This document shows, piece by piece, positions 8,774 to 17,503 of a stretch of DNA of 49,170 nt (the stretch's first letter is position 1; every line of letters begins with the position of its first letter). The stretch spans positions 37,631-86,800 of the forward strand of contig DQHW01000030.1 in NCBI GenBank assembly GCA_003524305.1, in the 5' to 3' direction. A program made the translations under genes and the position numbers. Source of the stretch: Anaerolineaceae bacterium (GTDB lineage: Bacteria; Chloroflexota; Anaerolineae; Anaerolineales; Anaerolineaceae). The notes below the pieces were generated by a model that was not told the DNA's origin, did not search any database, and worked only from the letters and a program-made list of their open reading frames with translations.

Positions 8774-9285
8774 TAGTTCACCTGCCCCAAATATGTGCGA
8801 TAGGTTTTACTAACGATTGGAAAGTTTTTTAAACCAGGAATTGGAACAATCAGGGTAAATTGTTTGGTTACAGTAATAACCACACGATCACCGGTAACAA
8901 GTGTTGGGGTTGTAGCTGAACAAACATCAGCAATTGGTGAAATTACACCGTTGTTATCTGGCCCGTGGTCATAACTAATGACAATATCTGCTGCTTGTAA
9001 ACCAATGCCCGGCGCTTTTGAAATGGCTCGGTTTTTGATGCCAGTGCAATCTTGGTAATAATGCATATCTGTGGGTATACATGCAGTCGAAGATGGACAG
9101 CCAGACGAGGCAGCATAACGGGCTGCTTCACGGCTGGCATTCGCCACAGATACATTATAGAAAAAAAGGAAGGCGATCTCAAAAACACCCAACATTAATG
9201 TTAAAAAGATTGGCAAAACAAGCGCCAGTTCAAGTGTGGATTGACCCTTGTATTTTGATTCAGACGTGTTAAATAGATCATTCAT
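8773..9285 (-). CDS. TadE-like pilin-family protein
   Basis: 170 residues from the ATG at 9285; an upstream TTG at 9294 is in frame, but the AAGGTAGG site is better placed for the ATG. KGQSTLELALVLPIFLTLMLGVFEIAF is the TadE signature and membrane helix, followed by NASREAARYAASSG typical of the family. Cys residues at the CPSSTACIP and QDCTGI motifs recur in the homologous 11353-12591 protein (YYRDCVGITNRAI, VQYDHGPDSNG), showing common descent. First gene of the second TadE-TadE-TadG cassette. Confidence 0.8.
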   Translation of the reverse strand: MNDLFNTSESKYKGQSTLELALVLPIFLTLMLGVFEIAFLFFYNVSVANASREAARYAASSGCPSSTACIPTDMHYYQDCTGIKNRAISKAPGIGLQAADIVISYDHGPDNNGVISPIADVCSATTPTLVTGDRVVITVTKQFTLIVPIPGLKNFPIVSKTYRTYLGQVN

Positions 9286-9388
9286 GTATTTCAAGCCTAC
9301 CTTAAGCTTTATACTGGAATTTCTACGAGTAATATAGGTTGAGTTAATCTCAGGGAATTAACATTAAAACTTCTACCAATAATAAAAA

Positions 9389-9437
9389 ATTATACGCCTT
9401 TTAGCCTGCTCAACGACATCATTGCAAAATTGTTAAC
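9389..9437 (-). promoter_or_regulatory. Conserved 49-nt promoter element, copy 2
   Basis: Minus-strand GTTAAC (9437-9432), GCAATG (9425-9420) and GGCGTATAAT ending at 9389, at the same mutual distances as the copies at 6557 and 12655. The TATAAT lies about 100 bases upstream of the TadE-like start. Confidence 0.7.
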
Positions 9438-9521
9438 TTTTTGGAATTCAGAAATCGAATCACAAGCCAAAAAAGTGAATCCTTATGTTAATATGAAATT
9501 GGTTTCTGTTCATTGATATAT

Positions 9522-9547
9522 AAAAAACCGCCAATCAGATTGGCGGG
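9522..9547 (-). terminator. Intrinsic terminator after the first TadG-like gene
   Basis: CCCGCCAAT and ATTGGCGG on the minus strand form a stem around CTG and are followed by six T. It separates the first cassette from the promoter of the second. Confidence 0.85.
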
Positions 9548-9569
9548 TTAGTATGATTGTAATTCGAGA

Positions 9570-10859
9570 TTATTTGAGAAGTTGAATTGAAGACGGTGTT
9601 TGATAAATTTCTGCACCATTTAGATTGAGAGAAATATTCGCAGTACCAGAAACATCAACTTTATTTGCAATCAATTGGGTATTAAGGGTAACCAAATCTC
9701 CTGAACCAGTAACATTGATTGATCCTCCGGGTGCAAAAATTGTACCCATAAATTCAGAATCAGAAGTGCCTGTAAATTTTATTGTGGCATTATTACTAGG
9801 GGCCATGTAAATAAGAATTCCGCGAATCGCTGGTGGCACACCACAAAGTGAATTTTCACAATTAGGCGCTTGAATATTTATTATAGAAGTACCTGCGGTA
9901 TCAAATGACCCACTTACAAAGTAAATCGTTACACTCTGACCAATAACATGCGCTTGACCAGTTGTTGTAAAATCACCTGTCATACAATAAAGGCCAGGAT
10001 TCATATTCAACGTATCCGAACCTGATAATTTTATAGATGAATAGTTACCTGGGTCAATTGTCCCGCCACTTTTGACAGCCACAGGAGAACTATAATATGG
10101 GACTTTTGTGCAATCAGGAATAGGTACAGTGAAAAGCGGAAGCCTCTCATTGACCTTTATTGGTGCAGGGCTGATTGAACCTGATGAGGGGGGGCTGTAT
10201 GCTGTAAAATATGAAATTTGTCCACCATCAACAACGATATCAATCGTTCCTGATCCGGTTAAGCATGAATTTGCAAAAATTCCGGCTCCGACAACATCAA
10301 TAGAACCAGTACCTGTAACAGTTATTCCTCCAATAGACCCACAGGAATTGGACAAAGAAGCAATTCCATTCCCAAAAGCAAGAGTTTCTTTGGGAAACAC
10401 TCTTGAAGTAGCTTCAACTTTTGTGTTAAGCTCATCTCTACCAATAATTTTCGCAAAAGTAGTCTCTCTGGTAGTCGATACCGTTATTTTAATGTCCAGA
10501 AAAGTCCGGTAACTTTTGACACCGCATGTCACTGATATTCCATTCTCAGTACCATCTTGAATCAGGGTGATACCTTCTGATAGAGCAAATTCCTTGCCTG
10601 CCAAGAGAGCAGCTGTACTGGCATTAATCGCTAAAACCGACCCGCAATAAAACTGGTTTGGCGAATAATCCTTTAATATTTGCACTGCTGCACTGGCACT
10701 AGCCAAAGCAGCAGAATCTGCAATACTCTGATCATCACGTCTATCATTCAATAACAAACTTCCATCAAGTGCCAAAGCGGTGATGCCCAAGATTGCGACC
10801 AATGCAATCGCCAAAATTACAATTATTTGTCCGTTTTCACCTTCTTGATGCGTTTTCAT
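9570..10859 (-). CDS. TadG-like secreted protein (first copy, shorter)
   Basis: 429 residues, about 100 shorter than its two paralogues. The N-terminal segment ENGQIIVILAIALVAILG then TALALDGSLLLNDRRDDQ is the TadG-type helix and following region. The second half has the shared solenoid-like motifs PGLYCMTGDFTTTG, GTIFAPGGSINVTG and a C-terminal SIQLLK. The sequence is more divergent from the other two than they are from each other, so this cassette is probably the older copy. Last gene of the 12591-9570 unit. Surface location is inferred; function unknown. Confidence 0.8.
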   Translation of the reverse strand: MKTHQEGENGQIIVILAIALVAILGITALALDGSLLLNDRRDDQSIADSAALASASAAVQILKDYSPNQFYCGSVLAINASTAALLAGKEFALSEGITLIQDGTENGISVTCGVKSYRTFLDIKITVSTTRETTFAKIIGRDELNTKVEATSRVFPKETLAFGNGIASLSNSCGSIGGITVTGTGSIDVVGAGIFANSCLTGSGTIDIVVDGGQISYFTAYSPPSSGSISPAPIKVNERLPLFTVPIPDCTKVPYYSSPVAVKSGGTIDPGNYSSIKLSGSDTLNMNPGLYCMTGDFTTTGQAHVIGQSVTIYFVSGSFDTAGTSIINIQAPNCENSLCGVPPAIRGILIYMAPSNNATIKFTGTSDSEFMGTIFAPGGSINVTGSGDLVTLNTQLIANKVDVSGTANISLNLNGAEIYQTPSSIQLLK

Positions 10860-10875
10860 AATTTCCTCAATTTCA

Positions 10876-11349
10876 CTAATTATTCTGGGGTTGCGGTCTC
10901 AAAACTATTCCATTTGCAGTGACGGATAATGGGATAGTCTGCCCAATAAATGCTCCCAAGAAAGGCATGGTGACAGTAAAAGTTTTTGTCACCGTTACTT
11001 TTAGTTTCTTTCCTGCATACACCTGGTTGTATGGAATCAGGCTACATTCAATAAAATTGCCACCATTCCCTTCAATTGTCGTGACGATGGTCATTCCACC
11101 ATTAAGCGCTCTATTCGAAAGGTTAAACTCGACGCGTTGATTAATTTGATTGCAATCTGTAGGGAAACTGGTTCCATAAATCACACCCTCTTCGGCAGCA
11201 TCTTTCATCGCAAACTTGGTAAAAATAGCACGACCAAGGTCAACAATTCCAGAAAGAATAATTAATAACAGAATTAAGCTGAGAGATAATTCAACCAGGC
11301 TTTGTCCTTTTTCACCATTTAGCTTAAAGTTATTCTTTTTTTTCATCAT
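10876..11349 (-). CDS. TadE-like pilin-family protein
   Basis: 157 residues with a basic N-terminus and EKGQSLVELSLSLILLLIILSG, the TadE signature plus membrane helix at about 14-36, followed by IVDLGRAIFTKFAMKDAAEEGVIYG. The phrase DAAEEGVxYxxxFPxxC is shared with the 8297-8773 protein, marking them as equivalents in duplicated cassettes. It sits 3 bases after the larger TadE-like gene and 16 bases before the TadG-like gene, so one operon. Two Cys in the outer domain. Confidence 0.82.
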   Translation of the reverse strand: MMKKKNNFKLNGEKGQSLVELSLSLILLLIILSGIVDLGRAIFTKFAMKDAAEEGVIYGTSFPTDCNQINQRVEFNLSNRALNGGMTIVTTIEGNGGNFIECSLIPYNQVYAGKKLKVTVTKTFTVTMPFLGAFIGQTIPLSVTANGIVLRPQPQNN

Positions 11350-11352
11350 TTT

Positions 11353-12591
11353 TTATGGATACGGATCGGAATAATATTGAACAAAACAACCATTATCAAA
11401 AAACACCTTAACATGTTTGATCGAAAAATCAATCGTAGTAAAAGTCAGCCTTAATTGATTTGCTGTGTTTATTACAGGCGGGATTAATAAATCTTCGTGG
11501 TAAGTATATGGGAATGTTAAGTCAGCAATTGACGTTGCTGTGTCAGCCCATATTGGTTTTGTCCGCAATGCAACAGTATCCAACAAGGCGGTGCCTCCAA
11601 ATTCAACCTGAACACGGAAAATATATGTTTCGTTTATCGAAGAATTTGAGAAAATATCAATAGACCAGGATTTTACTGAAACAACTGGATTTTGAACCGT
11701 CCAGGTATCGCAAATTGATTGGAGGGTGGGTGTTAACGTGGATGTGGGGGTTGGAGTTTTGGTGAGGGTTGGAGTTTTGGTGGAAGTTGCAGTGTTTGTT
11801 TTAGTAGCCGTCCCTGTAATTGTTGGTGTCGGTGTAATAGATGGGGTCAAGGTAATCGTTGGTGTAGATGTGATGGTGGGAGTTAATGTTATTGTTGGAG
11901 TTAACGTTATTGTTGGTGTTAACGTAATAGTTGGCGTTAACGTAATTGTCGGTGTTATTGTATTTGTAGGTGTCAGAGTTGGAGTAAATGTTAACGTTGG
12001 AGGAGCAGTAAGGGTTGGTGTAGGTGTATCAGACGGAAGGATAGTTGGCGTGGAGGTCAATGTTGGCCTCGGTGTATTTGTCCATGGAGGTGTACCCATC
12101 ACATCAAGGTCTTTAATGATAGTCCGTGTTGTAACTGAAGTAATAGGGAAAGAGACGAGATTATTAAAATTAATTATCGGGCTGTACGTAGTTCTGACAG
12201 TGACTATGACGCGATCACCTAAAGCCAAATCTGTGGCAATTGGACATGAGGCAAATATAGTATTCTCACCATTACTATCTGGACCATGATCATATTGAAC
12301 TGTTATATCAGTTGGTTTAAGGTTAGCAATAAGTCCTTGAGTAATTGCGCGGTTTGTGATCCCCACACAATCTCGATAATATATTGTCCCCGATAAATTT
12401 TCTCCTGTGCCAGAGCCATATCTAGCGGCTTCACGACTTGCACTGAGAACAGAACTGTAAATAAAGATCAGGCGTCCAACTTCAAAAATGCCAATAATCA
12501 ATAATAAGAAAAGAGGCAATGCTAGCGCCAACTCAAGCGTCGCTTGACCTCTTGTTAACGGTTTTTTAGATTTACTTAATTGGGTTTTCAT
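11353..12591 (-). CDS. TadE-like protein with long Thr/Pro repeat and C-terminal domain
   Basis: 412 residues from the ATG at 12591, which has an AGGG a few bases upstream; an ATG at 12615 is also in frame. The N-terminal 165 residues are TadE-like: RGQATLELALALPLFLLLIIGIFEVGR and ASREAARYGSG. Residues about 165-290 are a low-complexity Thr/Pro stretch with five or more TPTITL units, a likely extended, surface-exposed stalk. The last 110 residues form a separate domain of unknown fold containing two Cys (SICDTW, DNGCFVQYY). The equivalent protein in the second cassette (8773-9285) ends before the repeat, so this one carries an added stalk and head. Confidence 0.8.
   Translation of the reverse strand: MKTQLSKSKKPLTRGQATLELALALPLFLLLIIGIFEVGRLIFIYSSVLSASREAARYGSGTGENLSGTIYYRDCVGITNRAITQGLIANLKPTDITVQYDHGPDSNGENTIFASCPIATDLALGDRVIVTVRTTYSPIINFNNLVSFPITSVTTRTIIKDLDVMGTPPWTNTPRPTLTSTPTILPSDTPTPTLTAPPTLTFTPTLTPTNTITPTITLTPTITLTPTITLTPTITLTPTITSTPTITLTPSITPTPTITGTATKTNTATSTKTPTLTKTPTPTSTLTPTLQSICDTWTVQNPVVSVKSWSIDIFSNSSINETYIFRVQVEFGGTALLDTVALRTKPIWADTATSIADLTFPYTYHEDLLIPPVINTANQLRLTFTTIDFSIKHVKVFFDNGCFVQYYSDPYP
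11724..12096. repeat. Coding tandem repeat for Thr/Pro stalk (18-bp unit)
   Basis: Degenerate 18-base units encoding TPTITL, most regular at about 11860-11985, inside the TadE-like gene. Such tracts can change length by slippage; here codon use differs between units, so the array looks old or selected for protein composition. Confidence 0.75.
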
Positions 12592-12654
12592 AAGCCCTAA
12601 CAATAAAAACAACATACCACTAAGAAAGGAATACCATTAATACTATCAAAATAA

Positions 12655-12703
12655 ATTATACGACTTTTAACTTTCTCAAAACGGTCATTGCAAATCTGTA
12701 AAC
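12655..12703 (-). promoter_or_regulatory. Conserved 49-nt promoter element, copy 1
   Basis: Minus-strand GTTTAC (12703-12698), GCAATG (12691-12686) and AGTCGTATAAT ending at 12655. Block spacing equals that of the other two copies; this one has the most changes. It lies about 60 bases upstream of the TadE-like start at 12591. Confidence 0.65.
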
Positions 12704-12762
12704 CGGATGAGATTGAAGAATCGTGCTACTGAAAAATGATTTTTGATTTGAAAAGTTTTTTT

Positions 12763-13599
12763 TTATAAAATCAAACCAAGGATGATTGTCAACAGCGGTG
12801 CAGAAATGGTGCATCCCATATTAACCCAGTCATTATCCATCCATTTTTTGCCGCGGACCAAATGTGTCTCAGCACCGCAGCCGTGCAGCGGATGTTTTTC
12901 GGTCTCTTTTTGACATTTCGGGCAATAGAATATAGCCTGCAAGCTTGCCCCCAAAATGGAATCTACCAAACTGCCGATCAGACCCCCAACACTCACCAAT
13001 GCAAAAAGCACAAAACTGTTTGACGAAAGCAATATCCCGTTAGGCATCAAGATCCAGCCGAAAAAAGCAATCAAGGCAGCTCCGGCAAGAGAGGCGAGGG
13101 TGCCTGCCAGACTCACAGCCCCTGAGGTGCCAGGTTCTACACTTTTCCCCGAGAGGATTGAAATCGGTTTACCAGGGTTAAGCACACCCAACTCAGTCGC
13201 CCAGGTATCCGCGTTGGCGGCTGCCAGGGCAGCGCAAAACCCAAGCCATGGCATCCAAGCGTCTGGCAAGAAATGATGCAAGAGCACAAAAAAACCGGCG
13301 ATGCCTCCATTGGCGAGCACCTGGGCAGCATCACGCCTTCCCCCTTTGGAGTACATACTTTCAGCGGATTTCTTTCGCTTTTTGAATAGAAACGATAATG
13401 CATTTGAAGAAACAAAAAAGGCGATGAGGACCACCGCCCAGCCCAATCCCCCAAGGCCAAAGGTTACCGCCCCCAACACGAAAGCGGCAATGGCGCCTGA
13501 AACCGTCAACAATTTAAAATGAAACGCCCCAACCGCCGCCAGTAAAGCCAGAAAAATACCCAAAACCAACTGGCCGGCTGCGGATTGTATTAATGCCAC
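12763..13599 (-). CDS. DUF92 family membrane protein
   Basis: 278 residues, nearly all hydrophobic, with about six to seven membrane helices. GAIAAFVLGAVTFGLGGLGW, a Lys/Arg-rich loop (FKKRKKSAESMYSKGGRRDAAQVLANGG), and AAANADTWATELG followed by GGLIGSLVDSILGA are typical of the DUF92/TMEM19 family. A plant homologue is reported as a phytyl-phosphate kinase, but other members are unassigned, so no substrate is proposed. It starts 3 bases after the PH-domain gene ends and is the last gene of this minus-strand series. Confidence 0.85.
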   Translation of the reverse strand: MALIQSAAGQLVLGIFLALLAAVGAFHFKLLTVSGAIAAFVLGAVTFGLGGLGWAVVLIAFFVSSNALSFLFKKRKKSAESMYSKGGRRDAAQVLANGGIAGFFVLLHHFLPDAWMPWLGFCAALAAANADTWATELGVLNPGKPISILSGKSVEPGTSGAVSLAGTLASLAGAALIAFFGWILMPNGILLSSNSFVLFALVSVGGLIGSLVDSILGASLQAIFYCPKCQKETEKHPLHGCGAETHLVRGKKWMDNDWVNMGCTISAPLLTIILGLIL

Positions 13600-13602
13600 A
13601 GA

Positions 13603-14511
13603 TTAACCGGCTCCCACCAGCATACCGGCTGCCATGATCAGAATCATGGGCGTGAGCAGACTACCCGTCCAGACCAACCAGGCGACTGGACGTGATTCGG
13701 GGCGGCGGTAAAAATATACACCCGCCGCAGTGCCGGCAATATAGAGCAATACGCCCAGAACCGGCAGAAGGAGCAATTGATTGGCTGCCACAGGGGGCAA
13801 AAGTATGCCGTTGGGATCGTAGCCAAGTGATACGGTTGCCCTTGAAGATATGGACAAGCCAACGATCACCAACAACGAAATTGTCAACCCAAAACCGGCC
13901 GGAATAAGCGCCCGTCCGTATTTATCGAGTACTACCTGGCGTAGAAATGCCGCCGGGATGGCCGAATAGGCTTCCATCGGGGTGAGGGTGCCCATCTCAA
14001 GTGCACGTTGAAAACGCTGCACAAACTCATCTTTCCGTTCAGGTGATAGTACAAAATAATGATCCACAGTAGCAACGATAACCAGGTTCCGCGCGTCTGA
14101 GGCGATGAATTCCAATTGACCGAGGTCCGGATGGTCCACATATCCAATCAACGCACCGGAGATCGAAAAAGCTGGAAGCTTGAGCGGCACTTCAAGATCA
14201 GTGGCCGGTCTCACCCATGTAACCTCAGACAAAGGGATGTCTTCTGCCCGCAATCCCCAACGAATGCGCAAACCGTCACGCTTAAGCGAATAAATTCCAT
14301 TGATGAGCGAATATCCGCGGTAACCGACAAAAGGCAGCAAACCAAATAGTACCACCGCCCCCAACAAATCCACCACTAGCAGAATGCCGCCGGATTGCTG
14401 AAAGGCCTGCCAGACCAAAACCCCGCAGCCCGCCATTAAGATAAGGATGATGATCACATGGGTCACAATCCCGCGAGTGCGCTTTGGTAAAAAGGTAAAG
14501 GTTTCAGCCAT
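13603..14511 (-). CDS. Membrane protein with bacterial PH-like domain
   Basis: 302 residues. Two helices near the N-terminus (about 15-65), a soluble middle (about 70-185) with GIYSLKRDGLRIRWGLRAEDIPLSEVTWVRPA, typical of bacterial PH (YdbS/YdbT-like) domains, then three helices (about 200-300). PH domains of this kind sit on the membrane face, but no ligand is known. It follows the DegT gene after 14 bases and overlaps no other gene. Assignment as PH-like is from pattern only. Confidence 0.7.
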   Translation of the reverse strand: MAETFTFLPKRTRGIVTHVIIILILMAGCGVLVWQAFQQSGGILLVVDLLGAVVLFGLLPFVGYRGYSLINGIYSLKRDGLRIRWGLRAEDIPLSEVTWVRPATDLEVPLKLPAFSISGALIGYVDHPDLGQLEFIASDARNLVIVATVDHYFVLSPERKDEFVQRFQRALEMGTLTPMEAYSAIPAAFLRQVVLDKYGRALIPAGFGLTISLLVIVGLSISSRATVSLGYDPNGILLPPVAANQLLLLPVLGVLLYIAGTAAGVYFYRRPESRPVAWLVWTGSLLTPMILIMAAGMLVGAG

Positions 14512-14525
14512 ATTAGTCTGTCAGC

Positions 14526-15716
14526 CTAAGCAAGCAAACAACTGCGCAAGATTTGGCATACTTTTTCAACCTGTTCCTCTGTCATGACACCTGAAAAAGG
14601 TAAAGCCAAACCACGTTTACCCAGGTCTTCAGTCACCGGATAATCTCCTTCGCGATAAGCAAACTGCTTGACCATGTAGGGTTGAAGATGAATGGGCAGG
14701 AAATAGGGTCTCACAGGAATTCGCGCCTCGGTTAGCTTTGCAGCCAACTGGTCGCGGTCAATTCCGGGTTTTACCTTGATCACATAGACAAACCAACTGT
14801 TGCGGGTGGTTCCTTCGGCAATACCTGGCGCTTCTACTGCCTGGATTTCTGACAGACGCTCGGCGTACCAATCTGCAACCTGCTGACGTTTATCGAGAAG
14901 TTCTTCAATGCGGGTCATCTGCACAGTACCTAGGGCTGCGCTGAGTTCATCAATGCGATAGTTGTAACCCAGTTCGGTATGCTGAAGCCAGTTGTCGCCG
15001 GGGGCGCGCCCCTGGTTGCGTAATGCGCGCATCAAGCCGGCTGCTTTATCATCGTTGGTGACGATCATTCCGCCTTCGCCGGTGGTGATCTGCTTATTCG
15101 GATAGAAAGCGAAAACGCCGTAGTCACCAAACAAACCGGTCTTGACTGACTTATATTCGGCGCCCAGAGATTCGCAAGAATCTTCGATCAATTTCAGGTC
15201 ATATTTTTTGACCATTTTTATGATTCGCTCATAATCTGCAGGCTGGCCAAACACATCCACAGCCAGGATGCCTTTCAATTTATCGTGGGTTTGCGCACCT
15301 TCACGGGGAAGCCATTTTTTGGCGGCTTCTCCCCCTTGGGTAAGATCAACCACCGCTTTTTCAAGTAAATCCACATCCAGGTTTCCGGTGAGCGGATCGA
15401 CATCCACAAAAACGGGAATGGCTTTTTCAAAGAGCAAAACATTGGTGGAAGCGACAAAAGAGAACGGGGTAGTGATCACCAGGTCTCCTGCTTCAATACC
15501 GGCAGCCCTTACGCACAGGTGCAGCCCTGCAGTGCCAGAGTTCACTGCCACGGCATGTTTGGCGCCAACAAAATCAGCAATGGCCTTTTCAAAATTATTG
15601 GTTTGCTTTCCCATGCTCAAGATAGGCGAATTGACCACTTCCATCACCATGGCGCGTTCGGCATCGGTGAGGTCAGGGCTAGACATGGGAACCAGGAACG
15701 GTAATTTTTCAGTCAT
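14526..15716 (-). CDS. DegT/DnrJ/EryC1/StrS family sugar aminotransferase
   Basis: 396-residue PLP enzyme of the family that transaminates nucleotide keto-sugars. Recognisable pieces are the N-terminal LSMGKQTNNFEKAIADFVGAK, VNSGTAGLHLCVRA, DVFGQPADY, LIEDSCESLGAEY and the PLP-lysine motif FYPNKQITTGEGGM (Lys near 211), then LGYNYRIDELSAALG. The substrate cannot be read from sequence. It is on the same strand as the E1/lipoyl-acyltransferase operon and the epimerase, although ProS, CPBP and bactofilin lie between. That makes it a plausible, unproven supplier of the amino sugar acylated by the NeuD-type fusion protein. Confidence 0.92.
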   Translation of the reverse strand: MTEKLPFLVPMSSPDLTDAERAMVMEVVNSPILSMGKQTNNFEKAIADFVGAKHAVAVNSGTAGLHLCVRAAGIEAGDLVITTPFSFVASTNVLLFEKAIPVFVDVDPLTGNLDVDLLEKAVVDLTQGGEAAKKWLPREGAQTHDKLKGILAVDVFGQPADYERIIKMVKKYDLKLIEDSCESLGAEYKSVKTGLFGDYGVFAFYPNKQITTGEGGMIVTNDDKAAGLMRALRNQGRAPGDNWLQHTELGYNYRIDELSAALGTVQMTRIEELLDKRQQVADWYAERLSEIQAVEAPGIAEGTTRNSWFVYVIKVKPGIDRDQLAAKLTEARIPVRPYFLPIHLQPYMVKQFAYREGDYPVTEDLGKRGLALPFSGVMTEEQVEKVCQILRSCLLA

Positions 15717-15742
15717 AACTTGATTTTATCCTCTTTTGCAGG

Positions 15743-17473
15743 TCAATTCAGATCAGCAAGTGTTTTTTCAATAACCGCGACAGCTTCTTCAATCGGCACA
15801 ATCCAACTTTCACCGCCGCTGCGTAATTTTAATTCAAACCCGCCGTTCTTATAGGCGCGTTCACTCACGGTCACTCTCAGGGGCAGGCCGATCAAATCAG
15901 CATCATTGAATTTTACCCCTGCTGAATCGCCGCGGTCATCCACGAGGGCTTCGATACCCACCTGACGCAGTGATTTTTCGAGTTCATCGACCACGGGGGT
16001 GATATCCATGGTTTTGCCGGGCAGCACCACAATGTGCACCGGGAAGGGTGCTATGGATGCAGGCCAGATCAAGCCTTTGTCATCATGGTGTTCTTCTGCC
16101 ACACAGGCCAGCAGCCGCCCCACACCGATGCCATAGGACCCCATAATGATGGGATGACTTTCTCCGTTTTCATCAGTAAAGGTGCAACCCAGGGCGTCTG
16201 TGTAACGGGTGCCTAATTTGAAAATGTTGCCCACCTCAACGCCGCGAGACAGACGGTAGGGCTTGCCGCATTTTTCACAGGCATCCCCTTCGCCAGCGGA
16301 GGTAATATCTGCGATTTCGGCTGCTTCAAAATCACGGCCAAAATTGACATTTAACAGGTGATATCCTTTTTCGTTCGCACCCGAGACAAGATTGGGCGAA
16401 AGTGGAATCAGTTCATCCACGATCACTCTGACCTTTTTCAAGCCGACAGGTGAGGCGTATCCGGGGACTGCCCCCGTGCGGATGATTTCTTCATCCGTGG
16501 CAGGGCGCAGTTCCTTGGCCTTCACGAGGTTACTGATCTTGGTTTCGTTCACTTCCATGTCACCGCGTACCACACAGAAGATGAACTCCTGTTTGAGGGC
16601 GCCTGATTCATCTTGAATATCTGCCGTGAAAAATACAGCTTTGGCAGTCTTTGAGGCCGGCACTTTTAGAAATTCAGCCAAATCGGCAATAGAAGAACAC
16701 TCAGGGGTGGCTACTTTTTCAACTGGCAGCATGGTTTCAGCAGCCGGTTTTGGTTTCTGTGTTTTGGCGACCTGACGATTGGCAGAATATCCGCAGGCAT
16801 CACAAAACAGCAGGCTGTCTTCACCAATAGGCGTCAGGTACATATATTCGTGAGCCATCTTGCCGCCCATCATGCCGGTATCAGCCAGCACCGCGACTGT
16901 CGGCAGACCACAACGTTCGTAAATGCGGAAATAGGCATCATAATGCGCCTGGTACTGCTTATCAAGGCCTTCCCAGTCGGCATCCAGGCTGTATGAATCA
17001 AGCATGGTGAATTCGCGCACACGGATCAGCCCTGCACGCGGACGCGGGTCGTCGCGCCACTTGGTTTGCAATTGATAGACCAGTGCCGGAAGCTGCCGAT
17101 AGGAGCGGATCAATCCACGGGCCAGGTCGGCGACCACTTCTTCGTGGGTCATGGCTAATATCATATCGTGGTCTGATTTATCTTTCAGACGTCCCATTTC
17201 GCTGCCGATTTGATACCAACGCCCTGATTCCTTCCAGATATCCGCAGGCTGCACCACCGGCATGCTGATCTCCTGCCCGTCAATGGCGTTGATCTCTTCA
17301 CGCATGATGGACATGATCTTGCCAAGACTGCGGTGTGCAAGCGGAAGGTACGAAAAAATACCCGCGCCAAGTTGACGGATGAATCCCGCCCTTACGAGCA
17401 GTTGGTGACTGACTATTTCGCTATCGGAGGGGGCTTCACGCAGCGTTTGAGAAAAAAGGCGCGACATGCGCAT
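15743..17473 (-). CDS. proS: Prolyl-tRNA synthetase
   Basis: Charges tRNA-Pro with proline. The 576-residue length and the insertion between class II motifs 2 and 3 identify the bacterial-type enzyme. Visible parts: motif 1 region (LPLAHRSLGKIMSIMREE), motif 2 (DDPRPRAGLIRVREFTMLDSYS), an editing (YbaK-like) insertion at about 220-390, motif 3 (GSYGIGVGRLLACVAEEHHDD), and a C-terminal anticodon-binding domain (about 475-576). A zinc-like pair set CDACGYS and CEKCGKPY is present. Start supported by TAGGAG 6 bases upstream. Confidence 0.97.
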   Translation of the reverse strand: MRMSRLFSQTLREAPSDSEIVSHQLLVRAGFIRQLGAGIFSYLPLAHRSLGKIMSIMREEINAIDGQEISMPVVQPADIWKESGRWYQIGSEMGRLKDKSDHDMILAMTHEEVVADLARGLIRSYRQLPALVYQLQTKWRDDPRPRAGLIRVREFTMLDSYSLDADWEGLDKQYQAHYDAYFRIYERCGLPTVAVLADTGMMGGKMAHEYMYLTPIGEDSLLFCDACGYSANRQVAKTQKPKPAAETMLPVEKVATPECSSIADLAEFLKVPASKTAKAVFFTADIQDESGALKQEFIFCVVRGDMEVNETKISNLVKAKELRPATDEEIIRTGAVPGYASPVGLKKVRVIVDELIPLSPNLVSGANEKGYHLLNVNFGRDFEAAEIADITSAGEGDACEKCGKPYRLSRGVEVGNIFKLGTRYTDALGCTFTDENGESHPIIMGSYGIGVGRLLACVAEEHHDDKGLIWPASIAPFPVHIVVLPGKTMDITPVVDELEKSLRQVGIEALVDDRGDSAGVKFNDADLIGLPLRVTVSERAYKNGGFELKLRSGGESWIVPIEEAVAVIEKTLADLN

Positions 17474-17503
17474 GGAAAACTCCTAAAAAGGAAGTGGAAA
17501 GCC

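Noticed and set aside
10108..10512. Plus-strand 134-codon frame opposite the first TadG-like gene
   Set aside because: No start signals; lies entirely within a well-supported minus-strand gene.
11726..12289. Val/Gly-rich open frame on the plus strand, 187 codons
   Set aside because: It is the antisense of the Thr/Pro repeat in the TadE-like gene; the composition is a by-product of the ACN-CCN repeats and there is no ribosome binding site.
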